This document shows, piece by piece, positions 1 to 8,470 of a stretch of DNA of 64,000 nt. The notes under the pieces were generated by a model. That model saw only the letters and a list, made by a program, of their open reading frames with translations, was not told where the DNA came from and made no database searches. Every line of letters starts with the position of its first letter. Position 1 is the stretch's first letter. Origin of the DNA: Rhizobium tibeticum (GTDB lineage Bacteria; Pseudomonadota; Alphaproteobacteria; Rhizobiales; Rhizobiaceae). Made by a program: the position numbers and the translations under genes. Location of the stretch: positions 62,001-126,000 of the forward strand of contig NZ_FOCV01000017.1 of the NCBI RefSeq assembly GCF_900110205.1, read 5' to 3'.

Positions 1-509
1 CGGGCAAGCGCGGGAACCGCAAGTTGGGGCTCGGCGCGGCCGTCGGTGGGGGAATGCACGCCGCCGAGCCAGTTGCGACTGTTTCCAGGCAAGAGGGCAG
101 CCGTCTCCGCACTCGTCAGCAGGCGCGTATCGACGTCGAAAACACGAGCAATCTGGCCCCATTTCTCCCAACTTGCGATATCTGCTGGGTTGCCAGAAGC
201 GTAAACGAGACCCGTGCGGCGAAAGCCGGTTTCTTCGCCGAGTTCAGCATTCAGTCCCGCCCAGATACGCATCGCGAGCTGGGCGAGCGGCAGTTCGCGC
301 GGATCGCGGTTCTGCTGGCGACACCATCCCCAATTGCGGCTCGATTGCTCGCCCGAAACCAGGCCTTTCTCGATGATGGCGACAGACGTTCCTCGGCGCG
401 CCAGTTCATAGCCGGCTGCCACGCCGGCCATGCCGCCACCAATGACGACGACGTCGGCACGGGATGGAATTCTGGAAGAACTGGAAACGGAGCTAACCGG
501 AGGCGACAT
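1..509 (-). CDS. FAD-dependent oxidoreductase, DadA-like (3' part cut by window edge)
   Basis: The reverse strand is open from an ATG at 509 to the window edge, giving the first 169 residues of a longer protein. Residues 20-40 form a classic Rossmann beta-alpha-beta unit with GGGMAG at 24-29, followed by a glutamate-ending second strand (AIIEKG), which is the FAD-binding start of the D-amino-acid dehydrogenase/glycine oxidase superfamily. The following SSRNWGWCRQQNRDPREL stretch fits the flavin-contacting segment of rhizobial gamma-glutamylputrescine- or DadA-type oxidases. The expected product oxidises an amine or amino acid in the cytoplasm or at the membrane. It is divergent from the acetyltransferase gene at 779. 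The substrate cannot be told from this fragment. Confidence 0.8.
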   Translation of the reverse strand, partial: MSPPVSSVSSSSRIPSRADVVVIGGGMAGVAAGYELARRGTSVAIIEKGLVSGEQSSRNWGWCRQQNRDPRELPLAQLAMRIWAGLNAELGEETGFRRTGLVYASGNPADIASWEKWGQIARVFDVDTRLLTSAETAALLPGNSRNWLGGVHSPTDGRAEPQLAVPALA

Positions 510-605
510 CTCTAATCTCTTAACTTCTCACGGCGGTGTCGCCGGCTTGAGCCTGTTTCGTTGAGTCTAGACATCAACCCAGGCGTTACATGCCGAAATC
601 GCGGT

Positions 606-663
606 CGATTTGGTCGATTGTTGTGTTTGCAGTAGCCGCACAAGCAATTTCTATCGATTGTTT
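606..663. promoter_or_regulatory. Direct repeats in the divergent promoter region
   Basis: Read on the minus strand, two similar blocks occur exactly 40 bp apart: AAACAATCGATAGAAATT (663-646) and ACAACAATCGACCAAATCG (624-606). The shared core is ACAATCGA-NNN-AAAT/C. They lie between the oxidoreductase start (509) and the acetyltransferase start (779), so they may bind a regulator of one or both. AAACAATCGAT also occurs in the nod-box consensus, but the remainder of a nod box is absent. This is inference from pattern only. Confidence 0.3.
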
Positions 664-778
664 TCGCATATCTTTAAGTCGACCTGCCGATGCGAGATAT
701 CGCGTTCGGCGTGAAGATCGGTGTTCGGGAGAAACGCACGTGGTCCCAAGGGAATCGAGAGTTGTCGATAGTTTCGAT

Positions 779-1636
779 ATGCGCATTGCCGATCTCAACA
801 CCACAGATCTCGATCAGCTGCATGCACTATCGATTTCTGTCGGATGGCCGCACCGCGCCGAAGACTGGCAGTTCCTGCGGGACGTCGGCGAGGGCATCGT
901 TGCGATGGACGAAATCGGCCGCATAATGGGCTCTGCGATGTGGTTTCCCTATGATGAGCATTTTGCCACGATCGGTATGGTGATTACCTCTCCGCGCCTG
1001 CAATCCAACGGTGCGGGGCAATGGCTGATGGGCAATGTGTTGGATCGGGTTGCAGGACGGGACCTTGGACTCAACGCCACGCGAGCGGCGCGGCGTCTGT
1101 ACCTCTCCCTGAACTTCACCCGAGAGGCGACCGTCTACCAGTGCAATGGTGAAGCCATCGCTCCGCCGGAACTCGATCCACCCGCCGGCGCCGTGCCGCG
1201 GGTGTTGGAGCCCAGGGATCTGAATGCCATCGGCGAATTGGACAAGGCCGCCTTCGGTGCGGATCGCAGGATATTGCTGGCCCGACTGCTGACATGCTCT
1301 AAGGGCATCGGGCTGATACGCGGCGGCAAGATGGAAGCCTTTTCGCTTTGTCGGCCGTTTGGGCGTGGCCACGTAATCGGCCCGGTGGTGGCCGCCAACG
1401 ACGAGGATGCAATCGCCGTGGTTCATCCGCACGCCGTCCGACATGCAGCCTCCTTCCTGCGGCTCGATACCCGCGAGAAGGATGGCAGATTTTCCGATTT
1501 TCTGTCGCGCTGCGGTCTCCCAGTTTACGACACCGTGACAACTATGTCGCTGGGGCGGCGTTGGCTGAAAGTACGTGAAGGTGACGCGCCACGCCAACCA
1601 AGAACCTATGCGCTCGCCAGCCACACACTCGGCTGA
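779..1636 (+). CDS. GNAT family N-acetyltransferase (two-domain, YitH-like)
   Basis: A 285-residue protein starting at ATG 779, with the purine-rich AAGGGAATCGAGAG upstream. The N-terminal half is a GNAT fold: the IGMVITSPRLQSNGAGQWLM segment is strand 4 plus the pyrophosphate-binding loop (Q/R-x-x-G-x-G/A type) for acetyl-CoA. The C-terminal half ends with GHVIGPVVA, typical of the second domain of YitH-like acetyltransferases. A longer frame reaches back to 590, but those 63 extra residues look like untranslated leader. It is divergent from the FAD oxidase gene. Amine acetylation would fit that neighbour, but the substrate is unknown. Confidence 0.8.
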   Translation: MRIADLNTTDLDQLHALSISVGWPHRAEDWQFLRDVGEGIVAMDEIGRIMGSAMWFPYDEHFATIGMVITSPRLQSNGAGQWLMGNVLDRVAGRDLGLNATRAARRLYLSLNFTREATVYQCNGEAIAPPELDPPAGAVPRVLEPRDLNAIGELDKAAFGADRRILLARLLTCSKGIGLIRGGKMEAFSLCRPFGRGHVIGPVVAANDEDAIAVVHPHAVRHAASFLRLDTREKDGRFSDFLSRCGLPVYDTVTTMSLGRRWLKVREGDAPRQPRTYALASHTLG

Positions 1637-2151
1637 TTCAATCCAATCTGGGCAATCCAGCTTGCTCAGGCCGATCTGTCGGCTGCGGCAGGTCAAAAGC
1701 GGCGTAATCCGCCTCGGCGAAGACGATGTCTTAACGCCGTCGCGTGCGGCAATCGCCCGCCGCGTCGCCTTCGTCGAGTAGCAGTCGACGACTGATACGC
1801 AGCTCACCGTGCGCGATGTTGTCCGCCTCGGCCGCACGGACGGATGGCGTCGCTTGTGCCGACATAACGGATCATGCCGATCGCCAGCGTCATTCCCGTT
1901 CGACAGTGCTGGTGAAGCCCCCACGGCCTCTCTTTTGGCTGGTCTGGCGCCGGTCCGTCCTTGGCCTGCAACGGCTTCTCCGACCTTCTTCCCCTGCGGC
2001 TTCGCCACATTCCTCGCTGGCCAACAAGCTCGGCTGCCGCCGTCCTCCGCTCGCGCTACGGCCCATGGGGTGCAGTCATCCGGTCCGTCGCCTAACGACC
2101 GCTATCGAGACCGCATGGGGCGGCTTCGACGAACAGTCAGGAGATAAGACA
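1637..2151. other. 515-bp stretch without a supported gene
   Basis: Several short frames are open here because of high GC, but none has a recognisable family, a credible ribosome site or alpha-proteobacterial codon bias. The long forward frame through this stretch (from 1744) merges into DUF736 and is only its in-frame leader. It could hold decayed plasmid genes. Confidence 0.4.
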
Positions 2152-2451
2152 GTGGCTCAGATCGGTACTTTCACCCGCGATGAAAACGGCACCTACACCG
2201 GTGCGATCAAGACCCTCGCATTCAACATCAAGGCCAGTATCAAGCCCTGCGACCGAGATAACGACAAGGCCCCCGACTTCCGTGTCACCGCAGGTGGCGT
2301 CGAACTCGGCGCAGGCTGGAGCCGGATAGCTCGGGAAACCGGCGCTGAATATCTTTCGCTCAAGCTCGACGATCCGTCCTTCACGGCTCCGGTCTACGCC
2401 TCATTGGTCCAGGGCGAGAAGGGCGAACACAAGCTCATCTGGTCACGATGA
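2152..2451 (+). CDS. DUF736 family plasmid protein
   Basis: A 99-residue protein starting at GTG 2152, chosen because AGGAGA lies 7 nt upstream (2139-2144) and because the family begins at this point (V/M-AQIGTF). DUF736 proteins are small, about 100-residue cytoplasmic proteins found almost only on rhizobial and sphingomonad plasmids near conjugation genes; their biochemical role is unknown. The conserved family features IGTFTR, GAGW and SLKLDDPSF are all present. It is followed immediately by a strong hairpin and stands upstream of the convergent traG. Function is not assigned. Confidence 0.85.
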   Translation: MAQIGTFTRDENGTYTGAIKTLAFNIKASIKPCDRDNDKAPDFRVTAGGVELGAGWSRIARETGAEYLSLKLDDPSFTAPVYASLVQGEKGEHKLIWSR

Positions 2452-2460
2452 TCGCCCAGG

Positions 2461-2485
2461 GGCGCCCCGCATCTGGCGGGGCGCC
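2461..2485 (+). terminator. Perfect 10-bp hairpin after DUF736
   Basis: GGCGCCCCGC (2461-2470), loop ATCTG, GCGGGGCGCC (2476-2485). It begins 9 nt after the DUF736 stop and separates that gene from leftward traG. There is no T-run, so it may act as a factor-assisted terminator or as a 3' stabiliser for transcripts from either side. Confidence 0.55.
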
Positions 2486-2490
2486 AACTG

Positions 2491-2598
2491 TCAAGACGAG
2501 CCACTCAGCGGTGCCAAACGCAAATTGACGATTGGATCCTCACGCGAGGCCGCTCGATCGTCGTCCTCTTTCAGATAAAGATCGATCATTGCTCTCAT
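2491..2598 (-). CDS. Candidate 35-residue small protein downstream of traG
   Basis: A short frame starts at ATG 2598 (preceded by AGGTG) and ends at TGA 2491. It begins MRAMIDLYLKEDDDRAA and ends APLSGSS, an acidic then neutral composition without low-complexity artefacts. It follows traG by 107 bp on the same strand and could be co-transcribed. I do not recognise the family, and chance is a real alternative for a frame this short. Confidence 0.25.
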   Translation of the reverse strand: MRAMIDLYLKEDDDRAASREDPIVNLRLAPLSGSS

Positions 2599-2705
2599 CA
2601 CCTATGCCATGAGGGTCGTTTTCGTCAGTCGCCCTCCAGTTCGTGAGATTATAGTCCTCCTGGCACTCTTCCGGTCTCGCGCCTGAAGACCAATCGTCAA
2701 GCCAG

Positions 2706-4379
2706 TCACTGTGGATCGAACTTCCACTTGAATTCAGGATCACGGTAGTAGTGCAACTTGCGGCCGATGATCGGGTGCTGCCCTGCCAGGAATAGCAGCA
2801 CGGCATCTCTCGGCAGATTGCGAACCTCGTCTGGGGTTAGCAGCGGTCGCGCAACGTGCTGCTCACTGAACGAAAGTCCGGATTTTTCGACATCGGGAGC
2901 GCGACCCATCGTCTGGAAGACCACGGTCTCCTGTCCGAGCAGATCTGAGACGAGGCGGGCGCTGTCGTTGTCGTTGACGCCGAACACCTGCAGGACGCCA
3001 GCGTTCGACAGGAAGGTGCCGGCGCGCTGCCCATACGTGGCGCGAAGCTGATGGATGTCCTGAAGGATCGGCCAGAGCTGGACGCCGTAGCCAGCCATTA
3101 GCCCCATCGCGCGCTCGACAGCGGGGAGATGGCCGAGGGAGGCAAACTCGTCGAGTATGTACAGCACCGGAAGGCCAGGCTTGTCCATCGTTCGGGCCAT
3201 ATCGAGCAGGCCCTGGGTGACGAGCAGACGAAGCCACCGCGAATAAGTGGAAAGCCGATCAGGTGGCAAGACCAGAAAGACCGTCCCATTGTCTTTCTTG
3301 AGATCGGCGAAGCAGAAGTCAGAGCGGCCGAGCACCCTGGTCATGCGAGGGCTGTCGAGGAAATGGGTATGGCGCTGCGCGGCCGAGAGAACGCCCGCTG
3401 CCTCGCGGTCGGACTTGCCGAGGTGGCGATTGGCGGCGCGAGCAATCAGGCCTTCGGCCTCGCTGATCTCCTGCATGCGCCGAAGGAGCGCCGCGAAGTC
3501 CTCTGGCGGCTGCGTCAGATATGCGCGCAGCGTCGGTAGATTGCGCTGGCTACTGGTCTTCCGCATGACGATCATCAGCAGGATGCCGGCGATCAGGGCC
3601 TTGGCTTCCTCGTTCCAATGCGCCTCTCCGGCCATCCCCGGTTCGTCATAAACGAGCGCCTCCGCCAGTGTGCTTGCATCCTCCGCGACGTCCAGACTTT
3701 CGGAATCGACGCCATCCAACGGATTGAATGCCGCTGTCGGTTCCGACGTCACTCCAAAGGGATCGAGGACATGCACGGGACCGAAAGCGCGGCGGGCGCG
3801 GCGGGCGATTTTTGCGTTCTCGCCCTTGGGGTCGATGCAAATCACCGATCGATCAGCGGTCAGCAGATTGGGAATGATCGTGCCGACGCCCTTGCCGGTG
3901 CGGGTCGGAGCGATCGTGAGCAAATGGGACTGGCCGCCATAGTGGATGAGCTTGCCGGATTTTGGATCGCGGCCAATCAGCAGGCCTTTGCCGGCCGTCG
4001 CCCGCGTCAGAGCGGCGACGTCCGATTTGCTGGCAAAGCGTGCGGTGCCATGGGTGTCCGATTCCAGATATCCGAAATGATTAATCAGCGGCGTACTGAT
4101 GAGGCGGAAGAGAACCAGCAGGACGAACAGCGTGAAGGCGATGTTGCCGATGTGCCAGAGGAATTCGCCTTTCTCTATACCGGCGAGGTCGTGCAGCAGA
4201 TATTGCAGGCCAAAGCCAGTTATGAGGACGATGACGACAAAGCCGATGACAGTCTTCACAAGATATTCGGCATGGCGAATGGGAGCGGTAGCCAAGGCAA
4301 GCATGGCCCATAGTGGGTCTCGGATCGCTGCTCGCAACATACTGGCAAAGGCGGCACCGGCGGACGCCAAGCGATTCAT
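2706..4379 (-). CDS. traG: TraG/VirD4-type conjugal coupling protein
   Basis: A 557-residue inner-membrane ATPase that links the relaxosome to the type IV secretion channel during conjugation. Two N-terminal transmembrane segments lie at about residues 42-61 and 79-98. The Walker A motif is APTRTGKGVG at 157-166, followed by the family's CIDPKGEN. Walker B (YILDEFASLG) lies at about 405-413. It is somewhat shorter than the roughly 640-residue Ti-plasmid TraG, mainly at the C-terminus. The start overlaps the stop of the upstream small mobilisation gene as ATGA (4376-4379), implying translational coupling. No mating-channel (trb/virB) genes are inside the window, so the channel must be encoded elsewhere. 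Confidence 0.93.
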   Translation of the reverse strand: MNRLASAGAAFASMLRAAIRDPLWAMLALATAPIRHAEYLVKTVIGFVVIVLITGFGLQYLLHDLAGIEKGEFLWHIGNIAFTLFVLLVLFRLISTPLINHFGYLESDTHGTARFASKSDVAALTRATAGKGLLIGRDPKSGKLIHYGGQSHLLTIAPTRTGKGVGTIIPNLLTADRSVICIDPKGENAKIARRARRAFGPVHVLDPFGVTSEPTAAFNPLDGVDSESLDVAEDASTLAEALVYDEPGMAGEAHWNEEAKALIAGILLMIVMRKTSSQRNLPTLRAYLTQPPEDFAALLRRMQEISEAEGLIARAANRHLGKSDREAAGVLSAAQRHTHFLDSPRMTRVLGRSDFCFADLKKDNGTVFLVLPPDRLSTYSRWLRLLVTQGLLDMARTMDKPGLPVLYILDEFASLGHLPAVERAMGLMAGYGVQLWPILQDIHQLRATYGQRAGTFLSNAGVLQVFGVNDNDSARLVSDLLGQETVVFQTMGRAPDVEKSGLSFSEQHVARPLLTPDEVRNLPRDAVLLFLAGQHPIIGRKLHYYRDPEFKWKFDPQ

Positions 4380-4681
4380 GGGGCACCATTGCGATTGCTT
4401 GCGTTATTGACGGCTGCACAGGACGGCTGAAGGATGTCCGCAAACAGCGCCTTGTCTGCATCTCTGGTTAGAAAGGGCGGTAGCTCGCGGCGCAGGCAAT
4501 CGGCGAGGCGGCGGGAAAACTCTTCGTGACCATCATTCGTCAGCCGGTCCAGGATGAAGGCGCCAAGCAGGACTTTGCGCCGGGTGTCAGCGGCCCGTTC
4601 CTGTTTGGTGAGACGGGCTTGAAGTGCCTTCTTTTGCGCTTCGAGCTGAGCGAGCCGCTCTTCAATCGTCTTTCGTGCCAC
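4376..4681 (-). CDS. traD: TraD/MobC-like relaxosome accessory protein
   Basis: A 101-residue, highly charged protein. Residues 1-35 form a predicted coiled coil rich in Glu, Lys, Arg and Gln (ERLAQLEAQKKALQARLTKQ), followed by RRKVLLGAFILDRL, the segment typical of the small TraC/TraD/MobC auxiliaries of Ti-type transfer systems. Such proteins help the relaxase open the origin of transfer. Position supports this: it sits between oriT and traG, overlaps traG by 4 bp and points away from traA, as in the Ti-plasmid traCDG arm. Only one small gene is present where Ti plasmids carry two (traC and traD), so the exact orthologue is uncertain. Confidence 0.75.
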   Translation of the reverse strand: MARKTIEERLAQLEAQKKALQARLTKQERAADTRRKVLLGAFILDRLTNDGHEEFSRRLADCLRRELPPFLTRDADKALFADILQPSCAAVNNASNRNGAP

Positions 4682-4864
4682 GGTGCTCCTCCTTCTGACG
4701 TTTCCTCTCTGGTGGATGCAAACGCCTCGCGGTGATTAAGGGTCGATCATTTCAGTTGAGTGTTTATGCGGAGATTGAGGCCTGTTTGCAAGTATAAGGA
4801 GTAAAAAAGTCTCATGCCACTTGCGCGTTCTATGTGATTGGCGGTAGGTTGTGCGCGTTCGAAG

Positions 4865-4899
4865 GGCGCAAATACGGGTTGTTGCACAACCCTTGCGCC
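4865..4899. other. Candidate origin of conjugal transfer (oriT)
   Basis: A near-perfect nested palindrome fills the traD-traA gap. Outer arms are GGCGCAA (4865-4871) and TTGCGCC (4893-4899); inner arms are GGGTTG (4876-4881) and CAACCC (4887-4892), with loop TTGCA. Read on the minus strand, the outer left arm gives TATTTGCGCCCTTC, which resembles the TAATTGCGCCCT / TAAGTGCGCCCT nick regions of Ti-type and RSF1010-type origins. The GCTGACGCGG that follows resembles the sequence next to the Ti oriT core. The exact nick base is inferred, not shown. Confidence 0.7.
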
Positions 4900-4928
4900 G
4901 CTGACGCGGTCGAAAGAGGTCGAGAGCA

Positions 4929-7900
4929 TTGGCCATATTCTATTGCCAGATGACGCCCATCTCCCGCTCCTCCGGCCGCAGTGCGGTTGCCGCCGCCGCT
5001 TATCGTGCCGCAGAAAAGCTGACGAACGCGTGCGACGGGCTCGTGCATGACTACCGCAAACGCCAAGGCATCGATCATTCTGAGATCGTGTTGCCGGAGG
5101 GCATCGAGGCGGAATGGGCGTACAACCGATCGGCGTTGTGGAACACCGTCGAGAAGCGCGAGTTCCGCAAGGATAGCCGCGTGGCCCGCGAATTCGTGCT
5201 GGCGCTTCCGCATGAGTTGTCGGAGGAGAAGCGGCTTGGGCTGACGCGAGCCTTCGCGCAGGACCTCGCCAATCGTTACGGGGCAGCAGTGGATTTTGCC
5301 ATCCATGCGCCGCATCCAATGGGCGACGTCCGTAATCATCATGCGCATATCCTGATGACGACGCGGCAGGTGACGGCGGGGGGGCTTGGCGGCAAAACCT
5401 ATCTGGAGCTTGCCAACAAGGAGCTGCTGCCCTGCGGTCTGCCGACGACGCAGATGCAACTGGTCGATATCCGACGTTCCTGGGAGCATATGGTGAACCG
5501 CGAACTGGCGATCGCCGGCCTCGATATCCGCATCGACCATCGGTCGCATGCCGAACGCGGGCTTGAGATTGAGCCAACGGAGCATATGGGTGTCAGGGCG
5601 ACGAACGTGCAGCGGCGCGGCGGGCCGGTGGAGCGGGCGCGGATCGACAGCGGGGCCGCGCGGCGGAACGCCGAGCTCATCCGCGCTAAGCCGGAGCAGA
5701 TCCTCACTCTGTTGACGCATGAGAAGAGCGTTTTTGATCGTCATGATGTCGCGCGGATCCTGCATCGTTTCATCAGTGATGATGTGCAGGCATTCCAGAA
5801 CGCATTTGCGGCCGTGATGGCGTCGCCGGCACTGGTTGAGCTTCAGGCGGAGAAGCGGCATGGCTCGGAAGTCTCCGAGCTTGCCCGCTACACGACGCGG
5901 GAGCTTTTCGAGCTTGAAGTGGCGCTGGCCAGAACCGCAGTCGGGCTTGCGGAGACGCAGACCCACCGGGTCGATCGTCATCATGTGAAACAGGCGATCG
6001 AACGGCAGGACATGGCCATTCGCAGGAGCGTCGCCAGCGATACTGGCGGCAAGGTCGAGCGCGGCGAGATGGATGTCGGCGAGCGTCAGCGGCAGGTTCA
6101 GGCGGCGCGGCTATCGGACGAGCAGCGGCATGCGATCGAATATATCACCGGCCCGGAGCGCATCTCGGTGGTTGTCGGCTTCGCCGGTGCGGGCAAATCC
6201 ACGATGCTTGCCGCTGCGCGCGAGGCCTGGGAGGCGCAGGGTTACACGGTTCATGGCGCCGCCTTGTCGGGCAAGGCGACCGAAGGTCTGGAGGAATCCT
6301 CCGGGATCACGAGCCGCACATTGGCGTCCTGGGATCTGCGCTGGCATTCGCCTGGCGGGGAGGCGGGTCGCGACCAGCTCCACCGCAACGACGTATTCGT
6401 CATCGATGAGGCCGGCATGGTCGGAAGCCGCCAGCTTTCGCGTTTCGTTGATGAGGCGCAGGCGCGTGGCGCGAAGATCGTGCTTGTCGGCGATCACGAG
6501 CAGCTGCAGGCGATTTCGTCCGGCGCGCCCTTCCGGGCGATTGCCGAGCAGGTCGGTCATGCGGATCTATCGGAGATTCGCCGCCAGCGCTCAGACTGGC
6601 AGCGGCAGGCCTCCGTCGCCTTTGCTACGCATCGGACGAGGGAGGGGCTTGCCAACTACCGTGGGCATGGCGCAATCCGATTCAGCGACGGCATCGAGGA
6701 GGCACGTGCGAGGCTTGTGCGCGATTACCTTGCCGATCGCGATCAGCATCGCGACGACAGCCGCGTGGCAATGGCTCACCGGCGCGCCGATGTCCGTGCT
6801 ATCAACGAGGCGATCAGGACGACGCTACAGGAACGCGGAGCGCTGGCGAAAGGCGAAGAGGAGAACGGCGCCGACCGACCGGCGCGCGAGATCAGCTATC
6901 AGACGAAGGACGGCATGCGGTCGTTTGCGGCAGGCGATCGGATCGTGTTCCTCCAGAACGATCGCGATCTCGGCGTCAAAAATGGGATGCTGGGAACTGT
7001 CTCGGCCGTCGAGCCAAACGCGATACATGTGAAGATCGACGGCAAAGTGCTTGAAGCGGGAATGGAAGCTCGTTCCGTCTCCATACCGGTCAATGCTTAC
7101 CAGTCCTTTGATCATGGCTACGCCACGACGATTCACAAGAACCAGGGCGCGACGGTCGACCGCGCCTTCGTGCTCGCCTCAAGGACCATGAACCGGCATC
7201 TCACCTATGTGGCGATGACGCGCCACAGGGATGACGTGAGCCTCTATGCCTCCCGTGACGAGTTCACCGACCGGCGGGGTGGCCGCCTAATCGCGCACGG
7301 CAGGGCGCCTTTCGAGCACAAGCCGAACAGCCGCGACAGCTATTACGTGACGCTGGAAAACGACCGCGGCCGCACGCACACGATCTGGGGTGTCGATCTC
7401 GAACGGGCGATGAAGGATGCGACGCCCGCGCCCAAAATCGGTGCCAGGATTGGCCTTGAGCATGCCGGTTCAAAGATGGTGCGGCTGCCCGATGGCACGA
7501 CCGCAGAGCGGAACATCTGGAAGGTTCGTAGTGCGGAGGAGCTCGCTTATGGACAACTGTCGGAACGGCTTTCGCGGTCCGGCGCCAAGGAGAGCGTCAT
7601 CGACTATGTGAAGGACTTCGCGGAGCGGCGCGGCGTTGCAGAGCATTTCGGTGTTCGCAGCGAAATCGATCTGCCATCGGCGCCTCAGCAGGCGCGGGGG
7701 AGCGGCTCTCTTTCGCCGGACCATGGACGCATTGGTCGACAGCGGTCAACAGAGGCCGGGACGCGACATCGCGGGATGTTCGATGGCTTGAAGCTCGGAC
7801 CGGGCGCAGCGGTCCGGCAGAGCGCAGAAAGAGAAGAGGGTGGCGAAAGATCACCTGTCGTGGAGCAGAGGGTCGGCGAGGAGAGGCAATCCCAGTGCTT

Positions 7901-8462
7901 GCGACCACCATCCGATATCGAGTGGGCCGTCGATCGCTACGCGCGGACCTTCGCTGCAGCAGATCGAAACCTGCTGGCGGGTCTGCCGATGCTCGAAACG
8001 CAGAAGCAGGAACTGCAGCACGCAGGCCGCGAACTCGACCACCTTCGGCCGGGAGCGGCGGCGCTGATGGCGTCGGCCCTCCAGCATGACCCCGAAACAT
8101 TGCGGGCGATGACCGAGTTCTCCGGCCGGCAACGCGCCGGTCACCTCATCGACGGCATGGAGCGCGAACGTGCCGCGCTCGCCGACCCGGACATTCGCGC
8201 CGATCGCTTCGTGCAGCGATGGCGGGAGCTGCAGCAGGAGCGACGGGAACGTCACGGTTGGCAGCATGGGGCTGCGCGCGACAAGGTTGAAGCCTTGATG
8301 CGGGGCATGGCCAAGGGTCTCGAAGGGGACCCGCAGGTCGAACTCATTCTTCGCAACCGAAGCCGGGAACTTGGCATCAGCCATGTCAGCCGCGAGCAGA
8401 TCATCACCCGCGAGATCGAGCAAAGCCTGTCGCGCGGGCGCGGCCAGGAGCGCGAACGATAG
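4929..8462 (+). CDS. traA: Ti-type conjugative relaxase/helicase TraA
   Basis: An 1177-residue bifunctional enzyme that nicks oriT and unwinds the plasmid strand. The first about 230 residues are a MobA/MobL (MOBQ) relaxase domain: ISRSSGRSAVAAAAYR (11-26) is motif I and the metal-binding histidines are in NHHAHIL (136-142). From about residue 385 a RecD-like helicase follows, with Walker A GFAGAGKST at about 416-424, then DEAGMVGS and GDHEQLQ. Near 745 TIHKNQGATVDRAFV is the RecD/UvrD C-terminal motif. The start is TTG at 4929, preceded by AAGAGG; no in-frame ATG lies upstream, and MAIFYCQMTPISR matches where the family begins. It is transcribed away from traD/traG across the palindromic oriT. 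Confidence 0.93.
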   Translation: MAIFYCQMTPISRSSGRSAVAAAAYRAAEKLTNACDGLVHDYRKRQGIDHSEIVLPEGIEAEWAYNRSALWNTVEKREFRKDSRVAREFVLALPHELSEEKRLGLTRAFAQDLANRYGAAVDFAIHAPHPMGDVRNHHAHILMTTRQVTAGGLGGKTYLELANKELLPCGLPTTQMQLVDIRRSWEHMVNRELAIAGLDIRIDHRSHAERGLEIEPTEHMGVRATNVQRRGGPVERARIDSGAARRNAELIRAKPEQILTLLTHEKSVFDRHDVARILHRFISDDVQAFQNAFAAVMASPALVELQAEKRHGSEVSELARYTTRELFELEVALARTAVGLAETQTHRVDRHHVKQAIERQDMAIRRSVASDTGGKVERGEMDVGERQRQVQAARLSDEQRHAIEYITGPERISVVVGFAGAGKSTMLAAAREAWEAQGYTVHGAALSGKATEGLEESSGITSRTLASWDLRWHSPGGEAGRDQLHRNDVFVIDEAGMVGSRQLSRFVDEAQARGAKIVLVGDHEQLQAISSGAPFRAIAEQVGHADLSEIRRQRSDWQRQASVAFATHRTREGLANYRGHGAIRFSDGIEEARARLVRDYLADRDQHRDDSRVAMAHRRADVRAINEAIRTTLQERGALAKGEEENGADRPAREISYQTKDGMRSFAAGDRIVFLQNDRDLGVKNGMLGTVSAVEPNAIHVKIDGKVLEAGMEARSVSIPVNAYQSFDHGYATTIHKNQGATVDRAFVLASRTMNRHLTYVAMTRHRDDVSLYASRDEFTDRRGGRLIAHGRAPFEHKPNSRDSYYVTLENDRGRTHTIWGVDLERAMKDATPAPKIGARIGLEHAGSKMVRLPDGTTAERNIWKVRSAEELAYGQLSERLSRSGAKESVIDYVKDFAERRGVAEHFGVRSEIDLPSAPQQARGSGSLSPDHGRIGRQRSTEAGTRHRGMFDGLKLGPGAAVRQSAEREEGGERSPVVEQRVGEERQSQCLRPPSDIEWAVDRYARTFAAADRNLLAGLPMLETQKQELQHAGRELDHLRPGAAALMASALQHDPETLRAMTEFSGRQRAGHLIDGMERERAALADPDIRADRFVQRWRELQQERRERHGWQHGAARDKVEALMRGMAKGLEGDPQVELILRNRSRELGISHVSREQIITREIEQSLSRGRGQERER

Positions 8463-8470
8463 GAGGCAGC

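Noticed and set aside
606-663. A full nod box
   Set aside because: Only the AAACAATCGAT core matches; the ATC-N9-GAT LysR arms expected upstream are absent.
590-778. Extension of the acetyltransferase to an ATG at 590
   Set aside because: The added 63 residues are unlike the GNAT family and would cover the divergent promoter region and the direct repeats.
827-2008. Long leftward frame of 393 codons opposite the acetyltransferase gene
   Set aside because: It is antisense to a clear GNAT protein, rich in Arg/Ser/His with no domain, and typical of high-GC shadow frames.
1744-2151. 135-residue N-terminal extension of DUF736
   Set aside because: DUF736 proteins are about 100 residues; the GTG at 2152 has an ideal AGGAG and matches the family start.
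4830-5984. Long leftward frame of 384 codons opposite traA
   Set aside because: It crosses the oriT palindrome and the relaxase domain, and has no family features; antisense shadow.
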